Source: an uncultured Clostridia bacterium (GTDB lineage Bacteria > Bacillota > Clostridia > Christensenellales > Pumilibacteraceae). From it: a stretch of 32,429 nt of DNA. The notes beneath the pieces were generated by a model that was given only the letters and a program-made list of their open reading frames with translations, ran no database searches and had not been told where the DNA came from. This document shows positions 1-7,663 of this stretch, one piece after another (position 1 is the first letter of the stretch; the number at the start of each line of letters is the position of its first letter). The position numbers were made by a program, and so were the translations under genes. The DNA is taken from positions 1-32,429 of the forward strand of contig CAMSYM010000020.1 in NCBI GenBank assembly GCA_947066105.1, written 5' to 3'.

Positions 1-815
1 TCGATTACGACATGACGGGAGCAAAGGTGTGGCTCGACTGCGGTTACGGCGCGGCGTCGACCGTCGCCAAACAGGCGTTCGAGCGTTTGGGCGCTACCGT
101 CGAGATAGAAAACTTCAAGCTTCGCGGCGAAAAGATAAATTGCGGTTGCGGCGCGTTGCACCCCGATTACGTGTTGCATTCCATGGTCGGCACGGAATAC
201 AAGCTCGGTTTTTCGTACGACGGCGACGCCGACAGGCTGGCGTTCGTTTTCGACGGGCGAATAATGGACGGCGATTCGGTGCTGTACAACATCGGCAAGG
301 AAATGACGTTGAAGGATAACGTGGTAGTGGGTACGATACTTACCAATACCGCGCTCGAACGACGGTTGGAAAAGGACGGCAGGCGGCTCGTGCGTACGCC
401 CGTCGGCGATAAATACATTTGCGATCTTATGTTCAAAAAGGGGTACAATCTCGGCGGCGAGCAGAGCGGACACTACATCGTGTATCCGCAGGCGACGACG
501 GGCGACGGCATAATGTCGAGCTTGTTCCTTACCAAAACTCTGTATAAAAATGGCAAGATCGGCGAATTTACGGAGCTTAATCTGTTCCCGCAAAAGGCGA
601 TAGCGGAATATGCCGATCAGTCCGTCATGTACGACAAAGAGATGATAGGGCTTATCGAAGAATATACGGCGCGGCTTGCCGGCATAGGCAGGCTGATAGT
701 GCGCATGTCGGGGACGGAACCCAAGGTACGCGTCATGTGCGAATGCGAGGACCCGCGCAAGATAGACGAAACGTTGTCTGTATTCAAAAAGTATATCAAT
801 ACGCGCAAGCGTTAA
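1..815 (+). CDS. glmM: Phosphoglucosamine mutase GlmM, C-terminal part (5' end outside window)
   Basis: Converts glucosamine-6-phosphate to glucosamine-1-phosphate in the cytoplasm, feeding UDP-GlcNAc and peptidoglycan synthesis. The reading frame is open to the left edge, so the gene starts upstream and the catalytic phosphoserine domain is not visible. Counting from the first in-frame ATG (position 12), the metal-binding loop DGDADR is at residues 70-75, the sugar-binding loop GGEQSGH at 148-154, and the phosphate-binding loop RMSGTEPKVRVM at 231-242. GlmM proteins are usually about 450 residues, so roughly 60% is present. The sequence around DGDADR and the SGTEP loop fits GlmM better than phosphomannomutases. 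A hairpin terminator follows directly. The family call is firm. The GlmM assignment within the phosphohexomutases is by sequence resemblance. Confidence 0.9.
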   Translation, partial: DYDMTGAKVWLDCGYGAASTVAKQAFERLGATVEIENFKLRGEKINCGCGALHPDYVLHSMVGTEYKLGFSYDGDADRLAFVFDGRIMDGDSVLYNIGKEMTLKDNVVVGTILTNTALERRLEKDGRRLVRTPVGDKYICDLMFKKGYNLGGEQSGHYIVYPQATTGDGIMSSLFLTKTLYKNGKIGEFTELNLFPQKAIAEYADQSVMYDKEMIGLIEEYTARLAGIGRLIVRMSGTEPKVRVMCECEDPRKIDETLSVFKKYINTRKR

Positions 816-819
816 CGGC

Positions 820-844
820 ATGCGCGGTTATGTCCGCGCATTTT
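820..844 (+). terminator. Intrinsic terminator after glmM
   Basis: Perfect 8-bp stem ATGCGCGG (820-827) with CCGCGCAT (834-841), a 6-nt loop, and a T-run at 841-844. The T-run runs straight into the -35 box of the next promoter. Confidence 0.8.
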
Positions 845-845
845 A

Positions 846-874
846 TTGACAATAATACCTGCCTGTGGTATCAT
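846..874 (+). promoter_or_regulatory. SigA-type promoter of the CapD-like gene
   Basis: TTGACA at 846-851 and TATCAT at 869-874, separated by 17 bp. It also settles the start of the next gene. A possible TTG start at 846 lies inside the -35 box and cannot be transcribed from this promoter. Confidence 0.85.
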
Positions 875-905
875 AAGCACGGACAAAGCGTCCGCACGAG
901 GAAAA

Positions 906-2948
906 ATGTCAGAACAACCGAAAAAGCCCGATAAGAAGAACAAGAAGCCCAAGCAGAAGCCCATCGAGCATATGCGGGAAATAACGTTGCGTTATCGCGG
1001 CGTGATTTTGATGTTTGCGGCTGACATTTTGCTTTGCATGGGCGCGTTTTGGGCGACGCGTTTCGCGATGTTCAAGGAAGTGGAATATCCGCTCAATTAT
1101 TTGAACTTCGAGATCCCTATCATGATAATCATGGTCACGTTGCCCGTGTGTATGCTCGCATTGTTCAATTGTTACAACGTGGTGTGGAAGTTTGCGGGGC
1201 GGATCGAGTTTATCAAGTTCGTAGGCGCGTATCTCGTATCGTTCGCGCTGATGTTTATTGTCAAGGTCATACTCATAGCATCGTTCAACGTACAGCTTTG
1301 GGGTACGCAGATAGCGTTGTATCACGCGCTCGCGCTCGTGCTTACCGCCGTGACGCGGTTTTTCAACATGCTCATCGGGTACTTTAAGCACGTGCGACGC
1401 GGCGGTAAAACGGACGATCCCGAAAACGACATGATACGCACCGTCATTTACGGCGCGGGCAATATAGGTTCGGTACTCAACAACAGGTTTATAAACAATC
1501 CCGCCGAAGGATATTTGCCTGTCGCGTTCATCGACGACGATCCCGACAAGCACGGTATGTTCATAGGCGGCAATCCCGTCGCGGGCGGACTGGACGAGAT
1601 AGAAGATATCGTTTCGCAGTTCGAGCCGGACATGTTCGTAATAGCGATAACCGATCTTACCAAATCGCAGTTGAACGGTATATACGAGCGGTTCGCAAAG
1701 TTTAAACTGCCCATAAAAATGTTGCCGCCGATAAGCGACGCGCAAAGCGCGGCAAAATCGACTCTCGCATTGCGCGATATCAATATCGAATCGTTGCTCG
1801 GCAGGGATGAATTCAAGGTGCGTCAAGAGCTTGTCGACGCGTCGGTCAAGGACAAGATAGTCATGGTTACGGGCGGCGCGGGGTCGATAGGCTCGGAGCT
1901 GTGCCGTCAGGCGCTCAAATTCGGGTGCAAGCATCTCGTCATATTCGATCAGCACGAAAACGGCATGTTCAACATCGATCAGGAATTCCGCAAGACGTAC
2001 GATACGTCGCGGTATTCGTTGGTGATAGGCACCGTGCGCGAAACGGACAAGCTGGCGTGGGCGCTCAAAAAGTTTAAGCCCGAAGCCGTTTTCCATGCGG
2101 CGGCGTACAAGCACGTGCCGATGATGGAGATCGCGCCGACGGAAGCGGTAAAAAACAACGTAATGGGTACGCGCAACGTCATCGACCAGTGCAAGAAAGC
2201 GGGCGTAAAGCGGTTCGTGCTTATTTCGACGGACAAGGCGGTCAATCCCGCCAACGTAATGGGCGCGAGCAAGCGGCTTGCGGAAATGCTCGTGCAAACG
2301 CGCGCCGACGGGTCGGAAATGCAAATGGCGGCGGTGCGGTTCGGCAACGTTTTGGGTTCGTCGGGTTCGGTCATACCGACGTTTTTGAAGCAGATACGCG
2401 AAGGTGGTCCCGTCACTGTTACCGACCGCAACATAAAACGGTATTTCATGACTATCCCCGAAGCAGTGCGACTGGTATTGCAAACGGGCGCGCTCGCCAA
2501 AAACGGCGAAGTATTCGTTCTCGATATGGGCGAACCCGTGTATATTTACGATCTTGCTTGCAACCTTATTAGGCTCAACGGGTATGTGCCCAATAAAGAT
2601 ATCCAAATAGTGATATCGGGCTTGCGTCCCGGCGAAAAGCTGTTTGAAGAATTGCGGTACGACCAGGAAAAAGTAAACAAGACCTTGCACGAAGGTATAT
2701 TCGTCACCAAGCTCGAAACGATAAACAAAGAAAAATTCGACCGCGATCTGCAACAGCTGTTTAAGCTCGCGGAAGGCGAAAACGAAGCGGCTGTCGAGAA
2801 AAAAGTGTTCGAGATAGTGCCGCGCGCCGCACGCGAACAGGCGATAAAGGAACGCGAATCGAGCATGCGCGCCGCCGCCGCGGAGGCGCAGATGTCGGCG
2901 GAAACGGTCGTTGCGGAAAGCGCGTCGCCCGCGCCCGTCACGGCGTAG
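906..2948 (+). CDS. Membrane-bound nucleotide-sugar 4,6-dehydratase (CapD/PglF/WbpM family)
   Basis: Probable UDP-GlcNAc-type 4,6-dehydratase that makes modified sugars for capsule, teichoic-acid or glycoprotein glycans at the inner membrane face. It has 680 residues. A Lys/Pro-rich N-terminus precedes four hydrophobic segments (about 32-53, 68-90, 104-127, 136-160). A first Rossmann motif YGAGNIGS lies near 182-189. The SDR domain has the nucleotide loop TGGAGSIGS at 322-330, the catalytic STDK at 441-444 and VMGASK at 451-456. The usual SDR tyrosine is Met, as in the long PglF type. The last 40 or so residues are an Ala/Glu-rich tail with no recognised domain. The ATG at 906 is chosen because GAGGA (898-902) precedes it and the earlier TTG is in the promoter. 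The sugar product cannot be told from sequence. Confidence 0.88.
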   Translation: MSEQPKKPDKKNKKPKQKPIEHMREITLRYRGVILMFAADILLCMGAFWATRFAMFKEVEYPLNYLNFEIPIMIIMVTLPVCMLALFNCYNVVWKFAGRIEFIKFVGAYLVSFALMFIVKVILIASFNVQLWGTQIALYHALALVLTAVTRFFNMLIGYFKHVRRGGKTDDPENDMIRTVIYGAGNIGSVLNNRFINNPAEGYLPVAFIDDDPDKHGMFIGGNPVAGGLDEIEDIVSQFEPDMFVIAITDLTKSQLNGIYERFAKFKLPIKMLPPISDAQSAAKSTLALRDINIESLLGRDEFKVRQELVDASVKDKIVMVTGGAGSIGSELCRQALKFGCKHLVIFDQHENGMFNIDQEFRKTYDTSRYSLVIGTVRETDKLAWALKKFKPEAVFHAAAYKHVPMMEIAPTEAVKNNVMGTRNVIDQCKKAGVKRFVLISTDKAVNPANVMGASKRLAEMLVQTRADGSEMQMAAVRFGNVLGSSGSVIPTFLKQIREGGPVTVTDRNIKRYFMTIPEAVRLVLQTGALAKNGEVFVLDMGEPVYIYDLACNLIRLNGYVPNKDIQIVISGLRPGEKLFEELRYDQEKVNKTLHEGIFVTKLETINKEKFDRDLQQLFKLAEGENEAAVEKKVFEIVPRAAREQAIKERESSMRAAAAEAQMSAETVVAESASPAPVTA

Positions 2949-3005
2949 CAACGAATAAATTTTATTTTGTCGTAATATAGATAGACGGTCGGGAGGCGCA
3001 TAATT

Positions 3006-3800
3006 ATGTATTGGTGGCAAGCTATGATCTTGGGGCTTGTTCAGGGCTTGACCGAGTTTTTGCCAGTATCGTCGAGCGGACATTTGATACTCGTTCGCGA
3101 ACTGATGGGACTTAACAACTCAGCCAACGCGCAGTTCAATTTGATGTTCGATATCACGGTCCACGTCGGAACGCTCGTAGCCGTTGTCATCGTGCTGTAT
3201 AAGCCCATACTCGATCTGTTTAAAAAACCGTTCAAAAAAGCGGCGATGCTCGTCGTCGCGACGGTACCCGCTGTGATCGTCGGGTTTGCGTTTAAGGATT
3301 ACATCGAGCAGTATTTTTCCACTGCGACGTATTTGTGCTTTTTCTTCCTGTTCACCGCCGTTATCATGCTCGTCAGCGAGATCGTCGCCAAGCGCAACCG
3401 CGCGCCGAAAGATCTGTCGTGGGGCGGCGCGATAGCTATGGGCGTAATGCAGGGCGTGGGCGTGTTCCCCGGCGTGTCGCGTTCGGGCTCTACTATATTC
3501 GGCGGCACTGTTGCGGGAACGGACACCAAGCAGGTGGCTACTTTTTCGTTCTTGCTGAGCATACCCGTGATACTCGGTTCGCTGTTGTTGAGCGTTATCG
3601 ACGTGGCGCAGGCGGGCGCGCTCGCTAACATAGACTGGTTCAGTATTTTCGTGGGCGCGGCGTCGGCTTTCGCATCTGGGTATATAGCGGTGCGCGTCAT
3701 GCTGAAACTGATAGCAAAAGCCAACTTTAAATGGTTCTCGCTGTATTTGCTCGTCATTGCCATTTTGACGTTTTCGTTCTATTTCGTACCGTCGCTGTAA
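3006..3800 (+). CDS. uppP: Undecaprenyl-diphosphatase UppP (BacA)
   Basis: Integral membrane phosphatase that recycles undecaprenyl pyrophosphate to the monophosphate carrier used for peptidoglycan and other cell-wall polymers. It also gives bacitracin tolerance. Its 264 residues match the family length. The two signatures are intact: EFLPVSSSGHL at about 17-27, with the catalytic Glu, and PGVSRSGST at 155-163, with the catalytic Arg/Ser. Several hydrophobic helices run through the rest. A strong GGGAGG (2991-2996) sits 9 nt before the ATG. It lies 57 nt after the CapD-like gene with no clear terminator between, so the two are probably co-transcribed, which fits a shared dependence on lipid-linked glycans. 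Confidence 0.96.
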   Translation: MYWWQAMILGLVQGLTEFLPVSSSGHLILVRELMGLNNSANAQFNLMFDITVHVGTLVAVVIVLYKPILDLFKKPFKKAAMLVVATVPAVIVGFAFKDYIEQYFSTATYLCFFFLFTAVIMLVSEIVAKRNRAPKDLSWGGAIAMGVMQGVGVFPGVSRSGSTIFGGTVAGTDTKQVATFSFLLSIPVILGSLLLSVIDVAQAGALANIDWFSIFVGAASAFASGYIAVRVMLKLIAKANFKWFSLYLLVIAILTFSFYFVPSL

Positions 3801-3889
3801 TATAATATCCGTACGGGACGAATAACCCCGTAAAAATGTGTCTATTGGAGTATGCGCCCCCGTACGGGATATTTGCCCGCGCGGTCAAT

Positions 3890-3941
3890 TTCGACTCACA
3901 CAAGTCGAACGGCAATCATATACAAAAAGTATGATTGCTGT
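3890..3941 (+). promoter_or_regulatory. Two tandem hairpins in the ddl leader, the second enclosing the start codon
   Basis: The first hairpin pairs TTCGACT (3890-3896) with AGTCGAA (3903-3909) around a 6-nt loop. The second pairs 3909-3920 with 3930-3941, 12 bp with one G-T pair around a 9-nt loop, and its 3' arm contains the ddl ATG (3931-3933). No Shine-Dalgarno sequence is visible before that ATG. Further upstream the leader carries CCGTACGGG twice (3809-3817 and 3860-3868) and a CCCGTA at 3826-3831 that could pair with either copy. A TATAAT at 3801-3806 might be a -10 box, but no good -35 accompanies it. Folding is inferred by eye. Confidence 0.5.
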
Positions 3942-5013
3942 ATTTTTCGGTGGCAGATCGTGCGAACACGATATCAGTATTATAACGGGCTTGCAGGTCA
4001 TGTCCGCATGTACGCGCAAGTGCGTCGGCGTATATATCGACGAAAACGGTGCGTGGTGGGCGGCATCCGCCAAAAGCTTCGATAGCGTCAATACCGTCAA
4101 ACGCATGAAGTTCGACGGAAAGCGCGTACATATCCGTCCCGGCGAAAGCGCGTTATACGCCAAAAACAAGCGACTGTGCGATATAGACGTCGCCGTTTTA
4201 TGCATGCACGGAATGTTCGGCGAGGACGGAACGTTGCAGGGACTTTTGGAGATGTGCGGCATACCGTATACGGGCAGCGGCGTGGAAGCGTCCGCCATAG
4301 GCATGGATAAACTGCGATCGAAAGCGGTGTTCGAGCGCGACGGGTTAAACGTGTTGCCGTATACACCCGTTTTGCGGTCGCAATATACCGCGGATGCGGC
4401 GGTGGTAGTAAAACGCGTCAATGCGCTCGGCTATCCCGTTATAGTCAAGCCGTGCAATCTCGGCAGTTCGATAGGCATTTCCGTGGCTAACGACAATACC
4501 GAGCTGTTCACTGCGTTAAGGATAGCGTTCGAGTGGGACGATACGGTAATAGTCGAAAAGGCGTTGACCGATTTTATCGAAGTCAATTGCGCGGTCATCG
4601 GCGACTGCGACGACGGGCGATTCGCCGTGTCCGATACCGAACAGCCCGTCGGGTGGAAGGAGTTTTTGACGTTTGACGATAAGTACGCGGGCGACGTCAA
4701 ATCGACCAAGCACAGGATACCCGCCGACGTCGGCGCGGAAAAAAACGAAAAGATCCAAGAGCTTGCCGAGCGCGCCTATCGCGCCGTGGGTTGCAGCGGC
4801 GTTGCCCGCATAGATTTTATGGTAAAGGGCGACGATATTTACGTCAACGAGATAAACACCATACCCGGCTCGCTCGCCAACGGGTTGTTTAAAAGCAGTA
4901 TCGAGTTTTCGCGGCTAATAGAGCGCATGATAGACATCGCGTTAAAACGCAAACAACGTTCGGACGCGCTTAAACGCGTGTATACTCCCGCTATGCCGAT
5001 CGCGGGAAAATAA
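3931..5013 (+). CDS. ddl: D-alanine--D-alanine ligase (ATP-grasp)
   Basis: Joins two D-alanines using ATP to make the dipeptide end of the peptidoglycan stem. It has 360 residues from ATG 3931. The start is placed where the family usually begins (GGRSCEHDIS at 7-16). A GTG at 3838 would add 31 unconserved residues and lacks a ribosome site. HGMFGEDGTLQ (93-103), the ATP-binding KPCNLGSSIGIS (173-184), ARIDF (292-296) and the metal-binding NEINTIPG (306-313) are present. The stretch after NTIPG reads GSLANGLF rather than the GFT..SMYPK form common in Ddl, so the acceptor-side loop is divergent. D-Ala-D-Ala activity is likely, but another D-Ala-X depsipeptide or dipeptide cannot be excluded. 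The start codon lies in a hairpin. Confidence 0.88.
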   Translation: MIAVFFGGRSCEHDISIITGLQVMSACTRKCVGVYIDENGAWWAASAKSFDSVNTVKRMKFDGKRVHIRPGESALYAKNKRLCDIDVAVLCMHGMFGEDGTLQGLLEMCGIPYTGSGVEASAIGMDKLRSKAVFERDGLNVLPYTPVLRSQYTADAAVVVKRVNALGYPVIVKPCNLGSSIGISVANDNTELFTALRIAFEWDDTVIVEKALTDFIEVNCAVIGDCDDGRFAVSDTEQPVGWKEFLTFDDKYAGDVKSTKHRIPADVGAEKNEKIQELAERAYRAVGCSGVARIDFMVKGDDIYVNEINTIPGSLANGLFKSSIEFSRLIERMIDIALKRKQRSDALKRVYTPAMPIAGK

Positions 5014-5109
5014 TGCCGCGCCGCGGTTTTCAATGTTCGGTCGACGATCGAACGGCGAATACGTCCATACCTTATAAGCGATCGATAAATAAATATTTAT
5101 GATGTGTTG

Positions 5110-5143
5110 CCGCGCAGTTCGTTTTGACGAAATGCGCGGTTTT
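5110..5143 (+). terminator. Probable intrinsic terminator after ddl
   Basis: CCGCGCA (5110-5116) pairs with TGCGCGG (5133-5139) and an inner TTCGT/ACGAA extends the stem, with one G-A mismatch and a 4-nt loop. TTTT follows at 5140-5143. The rest of the 218-nt gap before the next gene shows no clear promoter. Confidence 0.65.
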
Positions 5144-5231
5144 AAGTCATATCGCGCATATAAGCGACATATCAATAACCGAGTAAGACCCGTCGAAAAA
5201 ATCGGAAAGGCGGGGCAAAAGGAGTTATTAT

Positions 5232-6695
5232 ATGCGCAAAAAACTCATTGTTTTAATGTTTGCTTTCGCCGTTGCGCTTACGGCGTGCGCGTGTTCCGCG
5301 CCGCAAAGCATCGAGCCGAGCAAGTACACTATTTCGGCTACGCTGTCCGCCGACAACGTGTTGACGGCGTCCGTGACGTGCGATTACGTCAACAATACCG
5401 ACGTTCCGCTCGGCGAGCTGTGGTTCAATCTTTATCCCAACGCATACCGCGAAGGCGCCGAATATTCGCCCGTGCCGTCCAATCGTATAACGGAAGCGTA
5501 TCCCGACGGCAGGAGCTACGGCGCGTTGGATATAACAGCCGTATCCGTCAACGGGAAATCGGTCGACGCGGTCATAGCCGGCGCTGACAAAAACGTATTG
5601 ACGGTCGCGCTCGAAACCGCGCTCGACCCGACAGACGGCGTGTCGGTGGCTATCGAATACACGTTCAAACTGCCCAAGGTCAAGCACAGACTCGGTTATA
5701 CGGATAAATCGGTCAATCTCGCCAATTTTTATCCGATAGCGTGCGTTTACCGCGACGGCGCGTTTGTCGCGGATCCGTATTACTCGATAGGCGATCCGTT
5801 TTTCAGCGAGTGTGCGGATTACGACGTAACTTTGACTGTGCCTGCCGGCTACGAGTGTGCGGCGACCGGCGTTGTCAAGGATAAGACCGACGGCGAAGAT
5901 ACCGTCACGTATAATATACAAGCGCACAACGTGCGCGATTTTGCGGCGGTCGTCGGCAAATATCAAAAGATGAGCGGGCTTGCAGGCTCGACGATAGTCA
6001 ATTATTACTACCATACGGACAGCGATCCCGAAGGCTCGCTCAAAGCGGCGATCGATTCGATGAACGTTTTCGGCGAAATGTTCGGCGCGTATCCGTATAC
6101 CGAATATTCGGTGGTGCAGACCGGCTTTTTGCAGGGCGGCATGGAATATCCCTGTCTTTCGATGATATCCGACGCTGTATCGGGCGACGTAGCGCGCGAC
6201 GTGATAGTACACGAAACGGCGCACCAATGGTGGTACGGGTTGGTTGGCAACGACGAAGTCAAGTACGCGTGGTTGGACGAAGCGCTCGCCGAATATTCCA
6301 CGATGATGTTCTACGAAAAGGCGGAAGGCTATAATTACACGTTTTCCGCCAAGCGCGCCGACGCGTTGTCCGCGTACATGCTGTATTGCGAAACGTTCAA
6401 AAACAACGGGTTGGGCGATACGTCCATGGACCGTTCGCTCGACGGCTATGAAGGCGAGATCGAATATTCGTACATGACCTACGTCAAGGGCGCGCTCATG
6501 CTCGACGATATACGCAACACGATAGGTAGCGACGCGTTCGTATCGGGACTCAAACGCTACGTTGCGGACAAAAAGTACGAGATAGCCGAACCGCAGGATC
6601 TTATCGGCGCAATGGAAAAATCGTCCAAGCGCAGTCTCGACGCGTTGTTCGATACGTGGCTCAGCGGCAAGATCAAGCTGTATTCTTCGCACTGA
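5232..6695 (+). CDS. Lipoprotein M1-family (gluzincin) metallopeptidase
   Basis: Probable secreted zinc aminopeptidase-like protein anchored to the outer face of the membrane. It has 487 residues. A charged start, hydrophobic core and lipobox LTAC (16-19) mark a lipoprotein signal, and a second Cys follows at 21. The zinc site is complete: HETAH at 327-331 and the third ligand Glu350 in WLDEALAEY, giving the HExxH-x18-E spacing of M1 enzymes. QGGMEYP (301-307) stands where M1 aminopeptidases have GxMEN, with Tyr in place of Asn. The N-terminal 200 residues look like the M1 beta-sandwich. AAAAGGAG (5217-5224) gives a good ribosome site. The substrate is unknown. It sits between ddl and a cell-wall amidase, and a role in envelope peptide turnover is only inference. 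Confidence 0.88.
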   Translation: MRKKLIVLMFAFAVALTACACSAPQSIEPSKYTISATLSADNVLTASVTCDYVNNTDVPLGELWFNLYPNAYREGAEYSPVPSNRITEAYPDGRSYGALDITAVSVNGKSVDAVIAGADKNVLTVALETALDPTDGVSVAIEYTFKLPKVKHRLGYTDKSVNLANFYPIACVYRDGAFVADPYYSIGDPFFSECADYDVTLTVPAGYECAATGVVKDKTDGEDTVTYNIQAHNVRDFAAVVGKYQKMSGLAGSTIVNYYYHTDSDPEGSLKAAIDSMNVFGEMFGAYPYTEYSVVQTGFLQGGMEYPCLSMISDAVSGDVARDVIVHETAHQWWYGLVGNDEVKYAWLDEALAEYSTMMFYEKAEGYNYTFSAKRADALSAYMLYCETFKNNGLGDTSMDRSLDGYEGEIEYSYMTYVKGALMLDDIRNTIGSDAFVSGLKRYVADKKYEIAEPQDLIGAMEKSSKRSLDALFDTWLSGKIKLYSSH

Positions 6696-6723
6696 TCGGT
6701 TGCGGATAAGTGCGGTAAACTAT

Positions 6724-6782
6724 AAAGTTATGCACTTGTGCACAAAGTTATGCACATTCGCGGTGCGTAAAACTGTGTACAA
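6724..6782. repeat. Direct repeat and DnaA-box-like cluster upstream of the amidase gene
   Basis: AAAGTTATGCAC occurs at 6724-6735 and again at 6744-6755, exactly 20 bp apart. Between them is the palindrome TTGTGCACAA (6736-6745). TTATGCACA at 6748-6756 fits the relaxed DnaA box TTWTNCACA. TTATGCACT at 6728-6736 and, on the - strand, TTGTACACA at 6774-6782 are one-mismatch relatives. The spacing of two helical turns suggests a protein-binding site in the 117-bp gap before the next gene. Whether that protein is DnaA or a local regulator cannot be decided here. Confidence 0.5.
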
Positions 6783-6812
6783 CGTGCGTAACAGGTCGAA
6801 AAAGGTGGTTTT

Positions 6813-7517
6813 ATGGCGTTTATAACCGTAAGCAAAAAATCAATCGTGGTCGTGCTGTCGATAGTGCTTGCAGTAGTCGCGGCGACCGCGACTGCGGCGT
6901 CGGTGATAGCCGCCGCGTCGCGCGACGTGACCGGGATAACGATAGTTATCGACGCTGGACACGGCGGCGCGGACGGCGGCGTGACCGGCATATCGACGGG
7001 AACTAAGGAAAGCGACATCAATCTGTCTATTTCCAAGTACCTTATGAAGTATTTTCAAAACGGCGGATACAACGTGGTGATGACGCGTTCCGATCCTGCG
7101 GCGGTGTGCGGCGGGATAAAGTACAACAAGCGCGAGGACATGCGCGTGCGAAAAAACATACTCGAATCCGCCGAACCCGACCTTGTTATAAGCGTGCATT
7201 GCAATTCGTATCCCGTATCGTCCGTCAAGGGCGCGCAGGTGTTTTTCGCGTCGGAGCCGACGGGCGAGCGGTTTGCGGGCACGGTGCAAAATTATTTCAA
7301 CGAAGTTCTCAACGCAAAGCCGCGCAAAGCCGCGGTGGGCGATTACTACATGCTCAAATGCAGTAAGTATCCGTCCATACTGTGCGAGTGCGGATTTTTG
7401 TCCAACGTCGGCGAAGAGAACATGTTGATAACGGCGAGCTATCAGGAAAAAATAGCGTATACCATTTATTCGGCGGTAAATTCGGTGTTTGCGGACAACG
7501 CGCAGACGCAGTCTTGA
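6813..7517 (+). CDS. cwlD: N-acetylmuramoyl-L-alanine amidase, CwlD type (Amidase_3)
   Basis: Zinc amidase that cuts the bond between MurNAc and L-Ala of peptidoglycan outside the membrane. It has 234 residues, close to Bacillus CwlD. One N-terminal hydrophobic segment (about 10-35) is a signal or anchor. The zinc ligands and catalytic residues of Amidase_3 are all present: His50 in IDAGHGGADGG, Glu66, His129 in SVHCNS and Glu192 in ECGFLSN. There is no separate wall-binding domain, which also fits CwlD. In spore formers CwlD helps make cortex muramic lactam. The window has no other sporulation gene, so that role is not shown. AAGGTGG (6802-6808) precedes the ATG. A cluster of repeats upstream may be regulatory. 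Confidence 0.88.
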   Translation: MAFITVSKKSIVVVLSIVLAVVAATATAASVIAAASRDVTGITIVIDAGHGGADGGVTGISTGTKESDINLSISKYLMKYFQNGGYNVVMTRSDPAAVCGGIKYNKREDMRVRKNILESAEPDLVISVHCNSYPVSSVKGAQVFFASEPTGERFAGTVQNYFNEVLNAKPRKAAVGDYYMLKCSKYPSILCECGFLSNVGEENMLITASYQEKIAYTIYSAVNSVFADNAQTQS

Positions 7518-7568
7518 TAAATTTAATCGATTTTTAATGTCGTACTAAACGCATTTTCATAAAAGCGC

Positions 7569-7597
7569 TTGCATTTTGTCGGTGTGTATGTTAAAAT
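7569..7597 (+). promoter_or_regulatory. Promoter of lemA-DUF2207
   Basis: TTGCAT (7569-7574), 17-bp spacer, TAAAAT (7592-7597), with a TG one base before the -10 (extended -10). Confidence 0.7.
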
Positions 7598-7663
7598 CAT
7601 ATTGTACCGCGAGCGTCGACGGATGCAGTTCGTCAAATAAATGCCGACGGTACGGAGGATCAT

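Noticed and set aside
909-3083. A 724-codon open frame on the - strand opposite the CapD-like gene
   Set aside because: It mirrors a well-supported gene, is rich in Arg and His, and shows no domain. GC-rich codon bias leaves few stops on the opposite strand.
3801-3806. TATAAT as a ddl promoter
   Set aside because: No -35 box at 16-18 bp upstream, so not listed as a promoter by itself.
3852-4085. ATG frame of 77 codons overlapping the ddl start in another frame, possible leader peptide
   Set aside because: GGAG ends only 1 nt before the ATG, too close to work, and the product has no protein-like pattern.
5035-5055. GTTCGGTCG ... CGATCGAAC repeat after ddl
   Set aside because: Loop too small for a full stem and no T-run. 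The hairpin at 5110 is a better terminator.
5253-6692. Long - strand open frame opposite the M1 peptidase, and similar ones at 10277-11545 and 18604-20064
   Set aside because: Same reason: shadows of aroC, tkt and the peptidase with shadow-type composition and no ribosome sites.
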